Positions 55,967-64,000 of a stretch of DNA of 64,000 bases are shown one piece after another; within the stretch, counting starts at the first letter, position 1, and each line of letters opens with the position of its first letter. Source of the DNA: Desulfocarbo sp964620595 (GTDB lineage: Bacteria; Desulfobacterota; Desulfarculia; Desulfarculales; Desulfarculaceae); contig CAZUHP010000005.1 of NCBI GenBank assembly GCA_964620595.1, positions 1 to 64,000 on the forward strand, given 5' to 3'. The notes beneath the pieces were generated by a model, which was not told the DNA's origin, searched no databases, and saw only the letters and a program-made list of their open reading frames with translations. Position numbers and translations under genes: made by a program.

Positions 55967-57277
55967 TCAGGAGGGCCGGCCCACGCTGTGATAGTCCAGG
56001 CCCAGCTCGCGCATGCGCGCGGGCTTGTACACGTTGCGCAGGTCCACCACCACCTTGCCGGTCATGGCCTCCTGCACCCGGGCCCAGTCCAGGTTGCGGA
56101 ATTGGTTCCACTCGGTGAGTATGACCAAAGCGTCGGCCCCTTCGCAGGTCTGGTAGGAATCAGCGCAATAGACCACCTCTGCCGGCAGCAGGGGCCTGGC
56201 CATGTCCATGCCCGCCGGGTCAAAGGCGCGCACCACGGCACCGGCCTTGATCAGCTCGGGAATGATGACCAGGGAAGGGGCGTCACGCATATCATCGGTG
56301 TTGGGCTTGAAGGTAAGCCCCAGGCAGGCGATGGTCTTGTCCGCCACCTCGCCGCCCAGCGCCTTCTTGATCTTTTCCACCATGACCAGGCGCTGCCGCC
56401 GGTTCACCTCCATCACCGCCTCCACGATGCGGAAGGTGTATCCCTTCTCCTTGGCCAGGCGGGCGATGGCCGCGGTGTCCTTGGGAAAACAGGAGCCGCC
56501 GAAGCCCGGGCCGGCGTGCAGGAACTTGGGGCCGATGCGCCGGTCCAGGCCCATGCCCTTGGCCACCACGTTCACGTCCGCGCCCACCAACTCGCAGATA
56601 TTGGCCATCTCGTTGATGAAGCTGATCTTGGTGGCCAGAAAGGCGTTGGAAGCGTACTTGATCATCTCCGCGGTTTCCACGTTGGTGACGACAAAGGGCG
56701 TCTCGATGAGATACAGCGGCGAGTAGAGGTCTTTCATGATGGCCTTGGCCTGGTCCGAGTCAGCGCCTATCACCACCCGGTTGGGCCGCATGAAGTCTTC
56801 TATGGCCGAGCCTTCGCGCAGGAACTCGGGGTTGCTCACCACGTCGAAGTTGATGGGCTGCCGCTGATGCTCGCGGATGACCGCGGCCACCTTCTGGCCG
56901 GTGCCCACCGGCACGGTGCTCTTGGTGACCACCACCTTGTAGTCGTCCATGTTCTCGCCGATGGCGCGGGCCACCTCCCAAACGTACTGGAGGTCGGCCG
57001 CGCCATCGTCCCCCTGGGGGGTGCCCACGGCGATGAACACCACCAGGGCCTGGGTCACCCCCTCCTTGATGTCGGTGGTGAAGTGCAGGCGCCCTTCCCG
57101 GGCGTTCTTCTTCACCATCTCCTCCAGGCCGGGCTCGTAGATGGGCACCTTGCCCTGCTTGAGCATCTCGATCTTGGTGGCGTCGTTGTCCATGCAGGTG
57201 ACGTTGAGGCCCAGCTCGGCAAAGCAGGTCCCGGTGACCAGGCCGACGTAACCAACTCCCACTACGCAGATATTCAT
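55967..57277 (-). CDS. ugd: UDP-glucose 6-dehydrogenase
   Basis: 436 residues. The NAD-binding motif GVGYVGLVTGTCFAELG is at the N-terminus, the catalytic cysteine in GFGGSCFPKDTAA near residue 263, and the C-terminal UDP-binding part includes LGLTFKPNTDDMRDAPS. It oxidises UDP-glucose to UDP-glucuronate for capsule or lipopolysaccharide. Start ATG 57277 (MNICVVGVGY) is preferred over an upstream codon that adds non-conserved residues. Confidence 0.96.
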   Translation of the reverse strand: MNICVVGVGYVGLVTGTCFAELGLNVTCMDNDATKIEMLKQGKVPIYEPGLEEMVKKNAREGRLHFTTDIKEGVTQALVVFIAVGTPQGDDGAADLQYVWEVARAIGENMDDYKVVVTKSTVPVGTGQKVAAVIREHQRQPINFDVVSNPEFLREGSAIEDFMRPNRVVIGADSDQAKAIMKDLYSPLYLIETPFVVTNVETAEMIKYASNAFLATKISFINEMANICELVGADVNVVAKGMGLDRRIGPKFLHAGPGFGGSCFPKDTAAIARLAKEKGYTFRIVEAVMEVNRRQRLVMVEKIKKALGGEVADKTIACLGLTFKPNTDDMRDAPSLVIIPELIKAGAVVRAFDPAGMDMARPLLPAEVVYCADSYQTCEGADALVILTEWNQFRNLDWARVQEAMTGKVVVDLRNVYKPARMRELGLDYHSVGRPS

Positions 57278-57383
57278 TGCCTTTTGTAACTCCCCTGGAT
57301 GCACAGGCCATTTGCGGGCCTAGTCTATCAGTGGACCGCAAAGAGCGTCCACGGCTTTTTGCCGGCTGCGGGCCGCACTCGTC

Positions 57384-58649
57384 TCAGGCCGGGGACTGGG
57401 AGCGATGGCGTTGCCACCAGCGCCCGCCCAAGGCCAAGCCGGCCAGGAGCCAGAACAGAAAGCCGGAGTCGTTCACGAAAAAGTCGTCCGTGAGGTTACG
57501 CACCGAAAAGCCCACCACCATCACCGCAACCGCCGCGCCAAAGAGTGCCACCGTGTCCCTGGGGGGAGGCGGTCCATGGGGCCAGAGCACCACCACCAGG
57601 GCCGTAAAGGCCCAAAGGATGGCGACGAGTCCCTGCACCCCCAGCTGCAAGGCCAGCTCGATGAACATGTTGTGGGAATGCCACAAGAGCGGCTGGTGGG
57701 TGGCGCGGAACTCGGGGTAGGCCTTGGAGAAGCTGTGGCGGCCCAGGCCGATGCCGGTAAAGGGGTGCCGGGCTATCTGGCCCAGGGAGTGGCGCCACAC
57801 CGCGATCAGGTCGCCGGTAGTGCCGCCCACCTTGGCCGGGTCGCTCAGCAGCCGCTGCCAGTGCTCGCCGTGGCGCGAGCCGGGCACCGAGAACAGGGCC
57901 GCCACCAGCAGCAGGCACAGGCCACTGCCGACGAGCGCGGCGCGCAGCCGGCGGCGGGACATGAGCACCAGGCACAAGCCCAGCTCCAGCAGCATGCCCA
58001 GCCAACTGGCCCGGCTGAAGGTGAGGTAGCCCGACACCGCGGTCAGGGCGATGAGCGCCGTCCAGACCGGGCGCAGTCGCGGCTGGTCAAAGGCCCGGGG
58101 CGCCAGGAGCACAAAGGGCCAAATGGTGACCAGGTAGGTGCCAAAGCCTCCGTAGCCGTTGTGCAGGGAGCCGGCCCGCACGTAGTGATGCAGGAGGCTG
58201 CCGCCATCGGCCAGGAAAAAGACCACGGCGAACACCGCCATGATGCCCGCGCCCACCATGAGCGCCCCCCACACCTGGCGCAGATGTTCCTCGGCCCGGA
58301 TGAAATGCACCCCGGTATAGAAGATGATGAGGCCCTTGAGCACCTCGGCGCGGAGTTCTTTCAAGGAGTAGGCCGGGTCCACCGCGGTGAGCAGGCTCAG
58401 GGCGGCGGTGAGGGCGTACAGGGCCAGAGGCCAGAGCAGCAGGGTGGGCCGCAGCTCGCGGTCGCCGCTCACCCACAGGTGCACCGCCAGGAAAAAGGCC
58501 GCGCCCACCATGGCGATCTCCCGGGCGGCGGTGATGGCCTCCATGGGCATGATGATGAGAAGCACCAGCAGGAAGATGCGGGCCGCGCGAAACCACAGAC
58601 CACCCCCCAGGGCCTGGCGGGCGGCGTGGCTGGCGGGGACAGCGCTCAT
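57384..58649 (-). CDS. O-antigen ligase/polymerase family membrane protein (Wzy_C)
   Basis: 421 residues with about eleven hydrophobic segments and one larger periplasmic loop. That loop has the Wzy_C/WaaL-like pattern: ARHPFTGIGLGRHSFSKAYPEF followed by HSHNMFIELALQLGVQGL. It joins or polymerises surface polysaccharide in the inner membrane, periplasmic side. It overlaps the epimerase gene by 4 nt. Confidence 0.9.
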   Translation of the reverse strand: MSAVPASHAARQALGGGLWFRAARIFLLVLLIIMPMEAITAAREIAMVGAAFFLAVHLWVSGDRELRPTLLLWPLALYALTAALSLLTAVDPAYSLKELRAEVLKGLIIFYTGVHFIRAEEHLRQVWGALMVGAGIMAVFAVVFFLADGGSLLHHYVRAGSLHNGYGGFGTYLVTIWPFVLLAPRAFDQPRLRPVWTALIALTAVSGYLTFSRASWLGMLLELGLCLVLMSRRRLRAALVGSGLCLLLVAALFSVPGSRHGEHWQRLLSDPAKVGGTTGDLIAVWRHSLGQIARHPFTGIGLGRHSFSKAYPEFRATHQPLLWHSHNMFIELALQLGVQGLVAILWAFTALVVVLWPHGPPPPRDTVALFGAAVAVMVVGFSVRNLTDDFFVNDSGFLFWLLAGLALGGRWWQRHRSQSPA

Positions 58650-59608
58650 GAGGACAGGTACTTCCCCTTCCGGGCCAGGTCCACCAGGCGGGCCAGCCCC
58701 TCCTCGAATCCCACTTCCACCTCATAGCCCAGCACCTCCCGCGCGCGGCTGAGGTCGGCCAGGCTGTAGCGCACGTCGCCGGTGCGCGGGGGCCCGAACT
58801 CGGGGTCGGCCTTCTTGCCGGTGAGCCCCTCCAGGACCTCCAACAGGCGCAGCAGGCTCTGGGACTCCCCCGAGGCCACGTTGAAGGCCTGGCCCGCCGC
58901 GCCGGGCGCGGTGCAGGCTGCCAGGTTGGCGGCCACCACGTTGTCCACATAGGTGAAGTCGCGGCTCTGCTTGCCGTCGCCGAACACGGTGGGTCTCTTG
59001 CCCTCCAGCATGGCGAAGATGAAGCGGGGTATGACCGCGGCATAGGCCGAATGGGGGTCCTGGCGCGGGCCGAACACGTTGAAGTAGCGCAGGCACACGG
59101 TTTCCAGGCCATACACCTTGTGGAACACCCGGCAGTAGTATTCCATGGCCACCTTGTTGGCCGCATAGGGGCTCATGGGCCGCAGGTCCATGCCCTCGTG
59201 CTTGGGCGCGTCGGCAGGCTCCCGGTCGCCGTAGACCGAGGAACTGGAGGCGGTGACCACCCGCTTGACTCCTGCCTCCTTGGCCGCCATCAGCACGTTC
59301 AGCCCGCCGTTCACGTTCACGTCGTGGGAGAGCAGGGGGTCTTCCACCGAGCGCTGCACGCTGGGCCGGGCGGCCTGGTGGAGCACGAAATCCACCCCCT
59401 GCATCGCCCGGCGGCAGGCCGCGGGGTCGCGCATGTCGTCCTCAATGAAGGTGAGCCGGCCCGGGCCCTTTTCCGCGGGCACCAGGTTTTCGCGCTTGCC
59501 GGTGGCCAGGTTGTCCAGCACCACCACTTCCTCGCCGCGCTTGACCAGGGTTTCGGCCAGGTGGGAGCCGATGAAGCCGGCTCCCCCGGTGATCAGGTAT
59601 CTTGCCAT
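58646..59608 (-). CDS. NAD-dependent nucleotide-sugar epimerase (GalE-like SDR)
   Basis: 320 residues of the extended short-chain dehydrogenase family. NAD motif GGAGFIGSHLAETL, catalytic Ser region ASSSSVYG and Tyr-x-x-x-Lys in SPYAANKVAMEYY are intact, as is FNVFGPRQ. It could be a UDP-glucose, UDP-N-acetylglucosamine or UDP-glucuronate 4-epimerase; the last would use the Ugd product encoded two genes downstream. Start ATG 59608. Confidence 0.93.
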   Translation of the reverse strand: MARYLITGGAGFIGSHLAETLVKRGEEVVVLDNLATGKRENLVPAEKGPGRLTFIEDDMRDPAACRRAMQGVDFVLHQAARPSVQRSVEDPLLSHDVNVNGGLNVLMAAKEAGVKRVVTASSSSVYGDREPADAPKHEGMDLRPMSPYAANKVAMEYYCRVFHKVYGLETVCLRYFNVFGPRQDPHSAYAAVIPRFIFAMLEGKRPTVFGDGKQSRDFTYVDNVVAANLAACTAPGAAGQAFNVASGESQSLLRLLEVLEGLTGKKADPEFGPPRTGDVRYSLADLSRAREVLGYEVEVGFEEGLARLVDLARKGKYLSS

Positions 59609-59612
59609 GCGT

Positions 59613-60626
59613 TTAGTTTCCTCTGGCCAAAAGTTGGGCGCCCTGTTCCAGGGCCTGGATGAGCCGACCGGCGGTGACCGCAGAGGTGCCCACCTCGCCC
59701 ACCACCACGCCGGCGGCAAAGTTGGCCAACAGCGCCGCCTCCTCGGGCGCCAAACCGGCCACCAGCCCCAGAGTGAGGGTGCTGATCACGGTATCGCCGG
59801 CGCCGGTCACGTCGAACACTCGCTTGGCCGTGGTGGGTATGTGGCTCTGGCCCCGCTCGCTGAAAAGGGTCATACCCCGTTCACCCTGGGTGATCAGCAC
59901 GCACTCGAAGCCGTAGTCCTCGCGCAGCTTCTGGCCAGCCAGGCGCACGTACTCGGGGTCGTCGGTGTGGATGCCGGCCGCGGCGGCGGCCTCCAGGTGG
60001 TTGGGAGTGACGATGGTGGCCCCCCGGTAGAGCGGCATGTTGGGCACCTTGGGGTCCACGGCCCACAGCTTGCCCTGGGCCGCGGCCAGGTGCTTGAGGC
60101 GGCCGGTAACCGTGCCGGTGATCACACCCTTGGCGTAGTCGCTGATGATGACCGCATCCACCTGGGGAACCTGCGCCTCCAGGTAGTCCAGGATGGCGGC
60201 GGTGTCCTGGGGACCGGCCGGCTGGCGATTCTCCCGGTCCACCCGCACCACCTGCTGGCTCTGGGCCACCACCCTGGTCTTCACCGTGGTGGGGCGATCA
60301 GGGCTCTGCACCAGGCCGCGGTCAGACACCTCCAAATCGTCCAGCAGCTCGCGCACCTGCCGGCCGGGCTGGTCGTCCCCCACCAGGCCGCATATCTGGG
60401 CGTGGCCGCCCAGGGCGATGAGGTTGTGCAGCACGTTGGCCGCGCCGCCCAGCATGTAGGTTTCGCTTTCCACCTCCACCACCGGCACCGGGGCCTCGGG
60501 GGAGATGCGGCGCACCGCCCCCCAGATGAAGCGGTCCAGCATGACATCACCCAGGACCAGGATGCGGGCCTGGGAAAAGGTGCCCACCGCTTGGCGCAGG
60601 CGCTCCAGGTTTATATCCAGCTTCAT
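59613..60626 (-). CDS. hldA: D-glycero-beta-D-manno-heptose-7-phosphate kinase
   Basis: 337 residues, the PfkB-type kinase domain of HldE/RfaE without the nucleotidyltransferase half. Motifs: LVLGDVMLDRFIWGAVRRISPEAPVPVVEV at the N-terminus (highly specific for RfaE), GGAANVLHNLIALGG, and the catalytic DVTGAGDT near residue 270. It makes heptose-1,7-bisphosphate for the lipopolysaccharide core. It overlaps the preceding glycosyltransferase gene by 4 nt. Confidence 0.94.
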   Translation of the reverse strand: MKLDINLERLRQAVGTFSQARILVLGDVMLDRFIWGAVRRISPEAPVPVVEVESETYMLGGAANVLHNLIALGGHAQICGLVGDDQPGRQVRELLDDLEVSDRGLVQSPDRPTTVKTRVVAQSQQVVRVDRENRQPAGPQDTAAILDYLEAQVPQVDAVIISDYAKGVITGTVTGRLKHLAAAQGKLWAVDPKVPNMPLYRGATIVTPNHLEAAAAAGIHTDDPEYVRLAGQKLREDYGFECVLITQGERGMTLFSERGQSHIPTTAKRVFDVTGAGDTVISTLTLGLVAGLAPEEAALLANFAAGVVVGEVGTSAVTAGRLIQALEQGAQLLARGN

Positions 60627-61738
60627 GTGGCTTCTCGCTCGGACCCGCCGGAAGGCGGCAGCTCCTGCAATATGTCCTCCAGCGCCGCCAGCACCCTGGC
60701 CGCGCTCACCTCGCTGGCCGGCCCTTCACCTCCCACCAGCCGGCTGGGCACTCCCCAGGGGGTCCATACCGCCCGCGAGGCCCGGGCCCAGATCACCACC
60801 AGGGGCCTGCCCAGGGCGGCGCCCAGGTGCATGGGGCCGCCCTCGGGGGTGATGAACACCCGGCTCCTGGCCACCAGCCCGCAAAATTCCTTCAGGCTCC
60901 TGGACCAGAACGTCGGTGGGGCGGGCTCTACGCCCTCCAGGATCCCGGCCACCCATTCCCGGTCGCCGGGAGCATGAGTCACCACCAGGCCCTCCGGCCT
61001 CTGGGCCAGGGCTTGCACCAGCTCGCGGTAGCGCTCATCCGGCCAGTTGCGGCCCGGCCGGTAGGCCCAGCGGGTGATGTTGAGCACCAAGGGGCCCGGA
61101 GCCTGCTCCAGCCCGTGGGCGCGCAAGAAATCCGCCGCCTTGGCCGCCGCGTGGGCGGGCACTTTCAGATATAGCCTTTTGTCCGGGCTGTCAACCCGGA
61201 TATGCCGCAAGAGCTGGAAGCAACGCTCCACCTCGTGCATGTCCCGGGGCGGCGGGGGGACGGGCATATTATAGTAGAATCCCCAGCGTTTGCGCTTGCC
61301 TTCCGCCCGGGGGCCCAGGCGCCAGCGCCCCCGGCTGGCGTAGACCAGCCAACCCTGGGAGGACGAGAACTGGGCGCGGGGCGCCAGCACCAGGTCAAAG
61401 CCCTCCCGCCTGATCTCCCTGAGCACCGCCCCCAGCCGCTTGAGCGACTCCAACTTGCCGTAGTGACCATGCTTGGCCTTGGGATAGACGTAGAGCCGGT
61501 CCAGGGCACGGTGGCCGCTGAGGGCCTCCTCGGCCAGGGTGCAGACCAGGGCGGCGATGAAGGCCCGGGGAAAGGCGGCGCGCAGGGCGTCCAGCATGGG
61601 GGTGGTGCAGATGACGTCGCCGATGTTGTCATTGCGCACCACCAGGATCTTGCGCACCCGGGCCGGGTCGTAGGGGCCCGGCAGGTCCCGCAAACGGCCC
61701 AACACGGCCAGGTTGTATGCGCAAGAGAGCAGCGACAC
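60623..61738 (-). CDS. Glycosyltransferase family 9 (heptosyltransferase-like)
   Basis: 371 residues. The GT9 N-terminal motif KILVVRNDNIGDVICTTPMLDALRAAFP and the C-terminal FITPEGGPMHLGAALGRPLVVIWA are both present. It likely transfers heptose to the lipopolysaccharide core, in line with hldA next to it. The GTG at 61738 is taken as start: AAGGGG lies about 6 nt upstream and the previous gene ends 2 nt before. A much longer open frame upstream lies antisense or out of frame to the preceding gene. Confidence 0.9.
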   Translation of the reverse strand: MSLLSCAYNLAVLGRLRDLPGPYDPARVRKILVVRNDNIGDVICTTPMLDALRAAFPRAFIAALVCTLAEEALSGHRALDRLYVYPKAKHGHYGKLESLKRLGAVLREIRREGFDLVLAPRAQFSSSQGWLVYASRGRWRLGPRAEGKRKRWGFYYNMPVPPPPRDMHEVERCFQLLRHIRVDSPDKRLYLKVPAHAAAKAADFLRAHGLEQAPGPLVLNITRWAYRPGRNWPDERYRELVQALAQRPEGLVVTHAPGDREWVAGILEGVEPAPPTFWSRSLKEFCGLVARSRVFITPEGGPMHLGAALGRPLVVIWARASRAVWTPWGVPSRLVGGEGPASEVSAARVLAALEDILQELPPSGGSEREAT

Positions 61739-61739
61739 C

Positions 61740-62861
61740 TCAATCCCCTTCCCGCCCGCCATCCAGGCCCGCCTCCAGCCGGGCGGCACAGGCGGGCCAG
61801 GTGAAATGCTCCTCCACCCGCCGGCGCCCGCACCGGCCCATGGCCTTGCGCCTCGCTTCGTCGTCCAGCAGCCCGGCCAGGGCCCGGGCCAGGGCCTCGG
61901 GATCCTTGCAGGGTACCAGAACCCCGGCCTCCGCCCCCACCACCTCGGGCAAGCCGCCCAGGTCGCTGGCCACCACCGGCAGCCCGCAGGCCATGGCCTC
62001 GGCCGCGCTGAGCCCCAGGGCCTCCTCGCCCTGGCTGGGGAAAACCGCCACCTGGCCCAAGGCATAGAACGAGGCCAAGCGGGAATGAGGCAACAAGCCG
62101 GCCAGCACCAGGCGGTCGGCCAGGCCCAGCTCCCGGGCCTGGCCGGCCAGGACCTCGGCATAGGGTCCCTCGCCGGCCACGGCCAGTTTCAGGCGCGGCC
62201 GAGAGGGCGCCAGGCGGGCCAGGGCGGCCAGGGCGTGTTGCAGGCCCTTCAAGGGCACCAGGCGCACCGCGCTCACCATCACCTCGTCGCCGGGCTCCAG
62301 GCCCAGCGAGCGCCCCAGGTCCCAGTCCGGCTCGAGCGGCCGGAAGCTCTCCGTATCCACGCCCAGGTGGTTCACCCGGGGCCGCAGGCCGGTGGCGCGC
62401 TCGATCTGGCCGGCGGTGAAGCGGCTCACCGCCGCGAAGTAGTGCACCCGCCGGGCCAGGGCGGCATAGCCCGGAAAGAACTCGGTGCCCCCGGACAAAA
62501 ACCCCACCCGGACCTCCCGGCCCCGGGCGGCCCACAAGGCAGGCCCCAGGTCATAGGGCTTGAACACCACCAGGCGCTCGCCGGCGCCGCGCAAAAAGGG
62601 AAGCGCCCGGCGGGCCAGGCTCAGGCGCTCCAAAAGCTTGCGCGCCCGGGAGCCCAAGTCCGGGAAGGCCTGGCGCGGGCGATAGGGGAAGGTGACCACC
62701 TGTACCCCTTCCGCCTCCGGCGGCAGCGGCCGGGAGCTGCGGCCACCCACCACGGTCACTTCATGACCCCGGGCCAGAAGCTCCCGGGCCAGCAGCCAGG
62801 TGGTGGTCTCCACCCCGCCGCTCTGGGTGGTGCTGGTGAGGTTGTAGAACACCCACCTCAC
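61740..62861 (-). CDS. Glycosyltransferase family 4
   Basis: 373 residues. The N-terminal acceptor domain has SGGVETTTWLLARELLARGHEVTVVGG, and the nucleotide-sugar site of GT4 enzymes is seen as FPSQGEEALGLSAAEAMACGLPVVASDLGGLPEVV (E-x7-E). Start GTG 62861 overlaps the previous stop (GTGA). It builds surface polysaccharide with its neighbours. Confidence 0.93.
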   Translation of the reverse strand: MRWVFYNLTSTTQSGGVETTTWLLARELLARGHEVTVVGGRSSRPLPPEAEGVQVVTFPYRPRQAFPDLGSRARKLLERLSLARRALPFLRGAGERLVVFKPYDLGPALWAARGREVRVGFLSGGTEFFPGYAALARRVHYFAAVSRFTAGQIERATGLRPRVNHLGVDTESFRPLEPDWDLGRSLGLEPGDEVMVSAVRLVPLKGLQHALAALARLAPSRPRLKLAVAGEGPYAEVLAGQARELGLADRLVLAGLLPHSRLASFYALGQVAVFPSQGEEALGLSAAEAMACGLPVVASDLGGLPEVVGAEAGVLVPCKDPEALARALAGLLDDEARRKAMGRCGRRRVEEHFTWPACAARLEAGLDGGREGD

Positions 62862-64000
62862 TTGGCCGCCTCCGCCATGACTTCCATCATCACCGCCGCC
62901 CGGGCCTGCCAGGTGTAGCCCCGGGCCAGTTCCCGGCCGGCCGCGCCCAGGGACCGGGCCTGGGCCGGGTCGTCCAACAATTGGTTCAGGGCCTTGGCCA
63001 AGTCCCCAGCATCGTCCGGCCGGAAGAGCAGCGCGTTCAGGCCGTGGGTGAGCACGCTCTCGGCGGCCGGCAGCCGGGGCGCCACCACCGCGCAACCCGC
63101 GGCCAAGTATTCGAACAGCTTCAAGGGGCTGGTGAACTCGGCGGCGATGCGCTGGCGGCCGGTGCCCGGCCACACTGCCACCCCGGCCCGGCCGAGCAGC
63201 TCGCGCACCACGTCCTGGCCGGCCCGGGGCCGCAGCTCAAACCGCCCGCCCAGCCCCAGGTGCTGGGCCAGGCGGCGGAGCCGCTGCCAGTCGGCGCTGT
63301 CCGGCCGGCCGCCCAGCACCTCCAGCCGGGCCCGGGGGACCTGGGCCACGGCCTCCAGCAGCAGGTCCACCCCTTTCCAGGGGCCCAGCCCGCCGGCATA
63401 GGCTGCCAGCTCCTCCTGGCGGCGCGCCCCGTCCACCTCGAAAAACGCCTCATCCACTCCCGAAGGCGCCACCGCCACCGGACCGGGCACTCCCTGTTCC
63501 TCCAGAGCCCGGGCCAGGGGCCGGCTGATGGCGATCACCCGGTCCGCGCCCAGGAGCACCCGCTGCTCCAACGCTGCCAGGTCCGCCACCTTGTCCTGGG
63601 GCGCGCCCTCCTCGGCCGCGGTCTGGGCAAAGAGTTCGTGGGCCTCGTAGAGCAGGGGCACGCCCAGCCCCTCCAGGCGGGGCAACAAAAAGTCGGCCAG
63701 CTTGAGATGGCGCACCAGCACCGCCTCCAGGCCGGACCGGGCCAGGCGCTTGAGCCGGGCCCAGGCCGCGTGCTGAAACGGCCGGTGCCAGGAAAAGGGC
63801 ACCCGGAGTCCCGGACCGGGCCGCCACATGGCCACCGGCTGCACCTGCAGCCCCGCCACCCCGGCCAGCCCCAGTTCGAGCAGGCGACGCTCCAGGCCCG
63901 CGAAGCGGCCGCAGATCAAATGCACCTCTGCCCCCTGCCCGGCCAGGGCCCGGCAAGTGGCGGCCACTTGCAGCACCCTGGTGTCGGGACGGCCCAGGTG
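62858..64000 (-). CDS. Glycosyltransferase family 4 (start beyond window edge)
   Basis: At least 380 residues. The frame stays open to the window end and the extra residues (GRPDTRVLQVAATCRALAG) match the usual N-terminus of GT4 proteins, so the true start lies just outside. GT4 features include AYAGGLGPWKGVDLLLEAVA and FTSPLKLFEYLAAGCAVVAPRLPAAESVL with the E-x7-E region. A typical length of about 390 suggests only a few residues are missing. Confidence 0.9.
   Translation of the reverse strand, partial: HLGRPDTRVLQVAATCRALAGQGAEVHLICGRFAGLERRLLELGLAGVAGLQVQPVAMWRPGPGLRVPFSWHRPFQHAAWARLKRLARSGLEAVLVRHLKLADFLLPRLEGLGVPLLYEAHELFAQTAAEEGAPQDKVADLAALEQRVLLGADRVIAISRPLARALEEQGVPGPVAVAPSGVDEAFFEVDGARRQEELAAYAGGLGPWKGVDLLLEAVAQVPRARLEVLGGRPDSADWQRLRRLAQHLGLGGRFELRPRAGQDVVRELLGRAGVAVWPGTGRQRIAAEFTSPLKLFEYLAAGCAVVAPRLPAAESVLTHGLNALLFRPDDAGDLAKALNQLLDDPAQARSLGAAGRELARGYTWQARAAVMMEVMAEAAK

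Overview
The window is a high-GC bacterial chromosome segment, most likely from an anaerobic deltaproteobacterium (Desulfobacterota, a sulfate reducer or relative). The evidence is a selenocysteine-containing periplasmic formate dehydrogenase, an electron-transfer flavoprotein with a built-in ferredoxin domain, a split B12 acyl-CoA mutase, a methyltetrahydrofolate methyltransferase of the Wood-Ljungdahl type, many acyl-CoA/aryl-CoA ligases and the DUF4416-yicC / remA-gmk neighbourhood. It is gene-dense, with many 1-4 nt overlaps. I saw no rRNA, tRNA, CRISPR array, insertion sequence or phage gene.

Layout. (1) 1-18122, plus strand: a catabolic supercluster with etfB (cut by the window edge), etfA with two 4Fe-4S motifs, an acyl-CoA dehydrogenase, a GntR/FCD regulator, the B12-binding and catalytic subunits of a methylmalonyl-CoA mutase-type enzyme, a hydantoinase/oxoprolinase A-B pair, a small membrane protein, a PaaK-like CoA ligase, a TRAP transporter and a three-subunit molybdenum hydroxylase. 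(2) 18129-23714: a strong terminator and a near-consensus promoter with a GTATAC double operator, then a CbbQ/NorQ-type AAA+ ATPase, a CbbO/NorD-type VWA protein, a YqeB/EF2563-type protein and an XdhC protein. These look like the activation and maturation set of the molybdenum hydroxylase. (3) 24121-25919: a PilZ c-di-GMP receptor and an HD-GYP protein. (4) 26037-34701, minus strand: a branched-chain/aromatic-acid ABC transporter operon (livG-fadD-livH-livM-livK-livF-paaK). (5) 34991-39209: dgt (minus), then a plus-strand run of an AcsE-like methyltransferase, TatD, Maf and a PLP-binding protein. (6) 39291-43917, minus: fdhA (UGA-encoded selenocysteine)-fdhB-fdhE, preceded by a 0.9-kb leader/regulatory region. 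(7) 44819-49960, minus: a periplasmic binding protein, a PAS histidine kinase and a sigma-54 response regulator. (8) 50128-55945: rlmB (plus), then remA-gmk, an arsR-permease-thioredoxin module and DUF4416-yicC (minus). (9) 55967-64000, minus: UDP-glucose dehydrogenase, O-antigen ligase/polymerase, sugar epimerase, heptose-7-phosphate kinase and three glycosyltransferases for surface polysaccharide.

How it may work together. Region 1-2 reads as one uptake and degradation route: the TRAP system imports an organic acid, the PaaK-like ligase makes a CoA thioester, the molybdenum hydroxylase oxidises or reduces it, the HyuAB-like pair performs an ATP-dependent ring opening or carboxylation, the mutase rearranges the carbon skeleton, and the dehydrogenase passes electrons to the ferredoxin-type ETF. 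The substrate cannot be read from the sequence. The most unusual single association is the CbbQO-type activase pair next to a molybdenum hydroxylase rather than Rubisco or NO reductase. Formate oxidation, methyl-THF transfer and selenium use fit an acetyl-CoA-pathway anaerobe.
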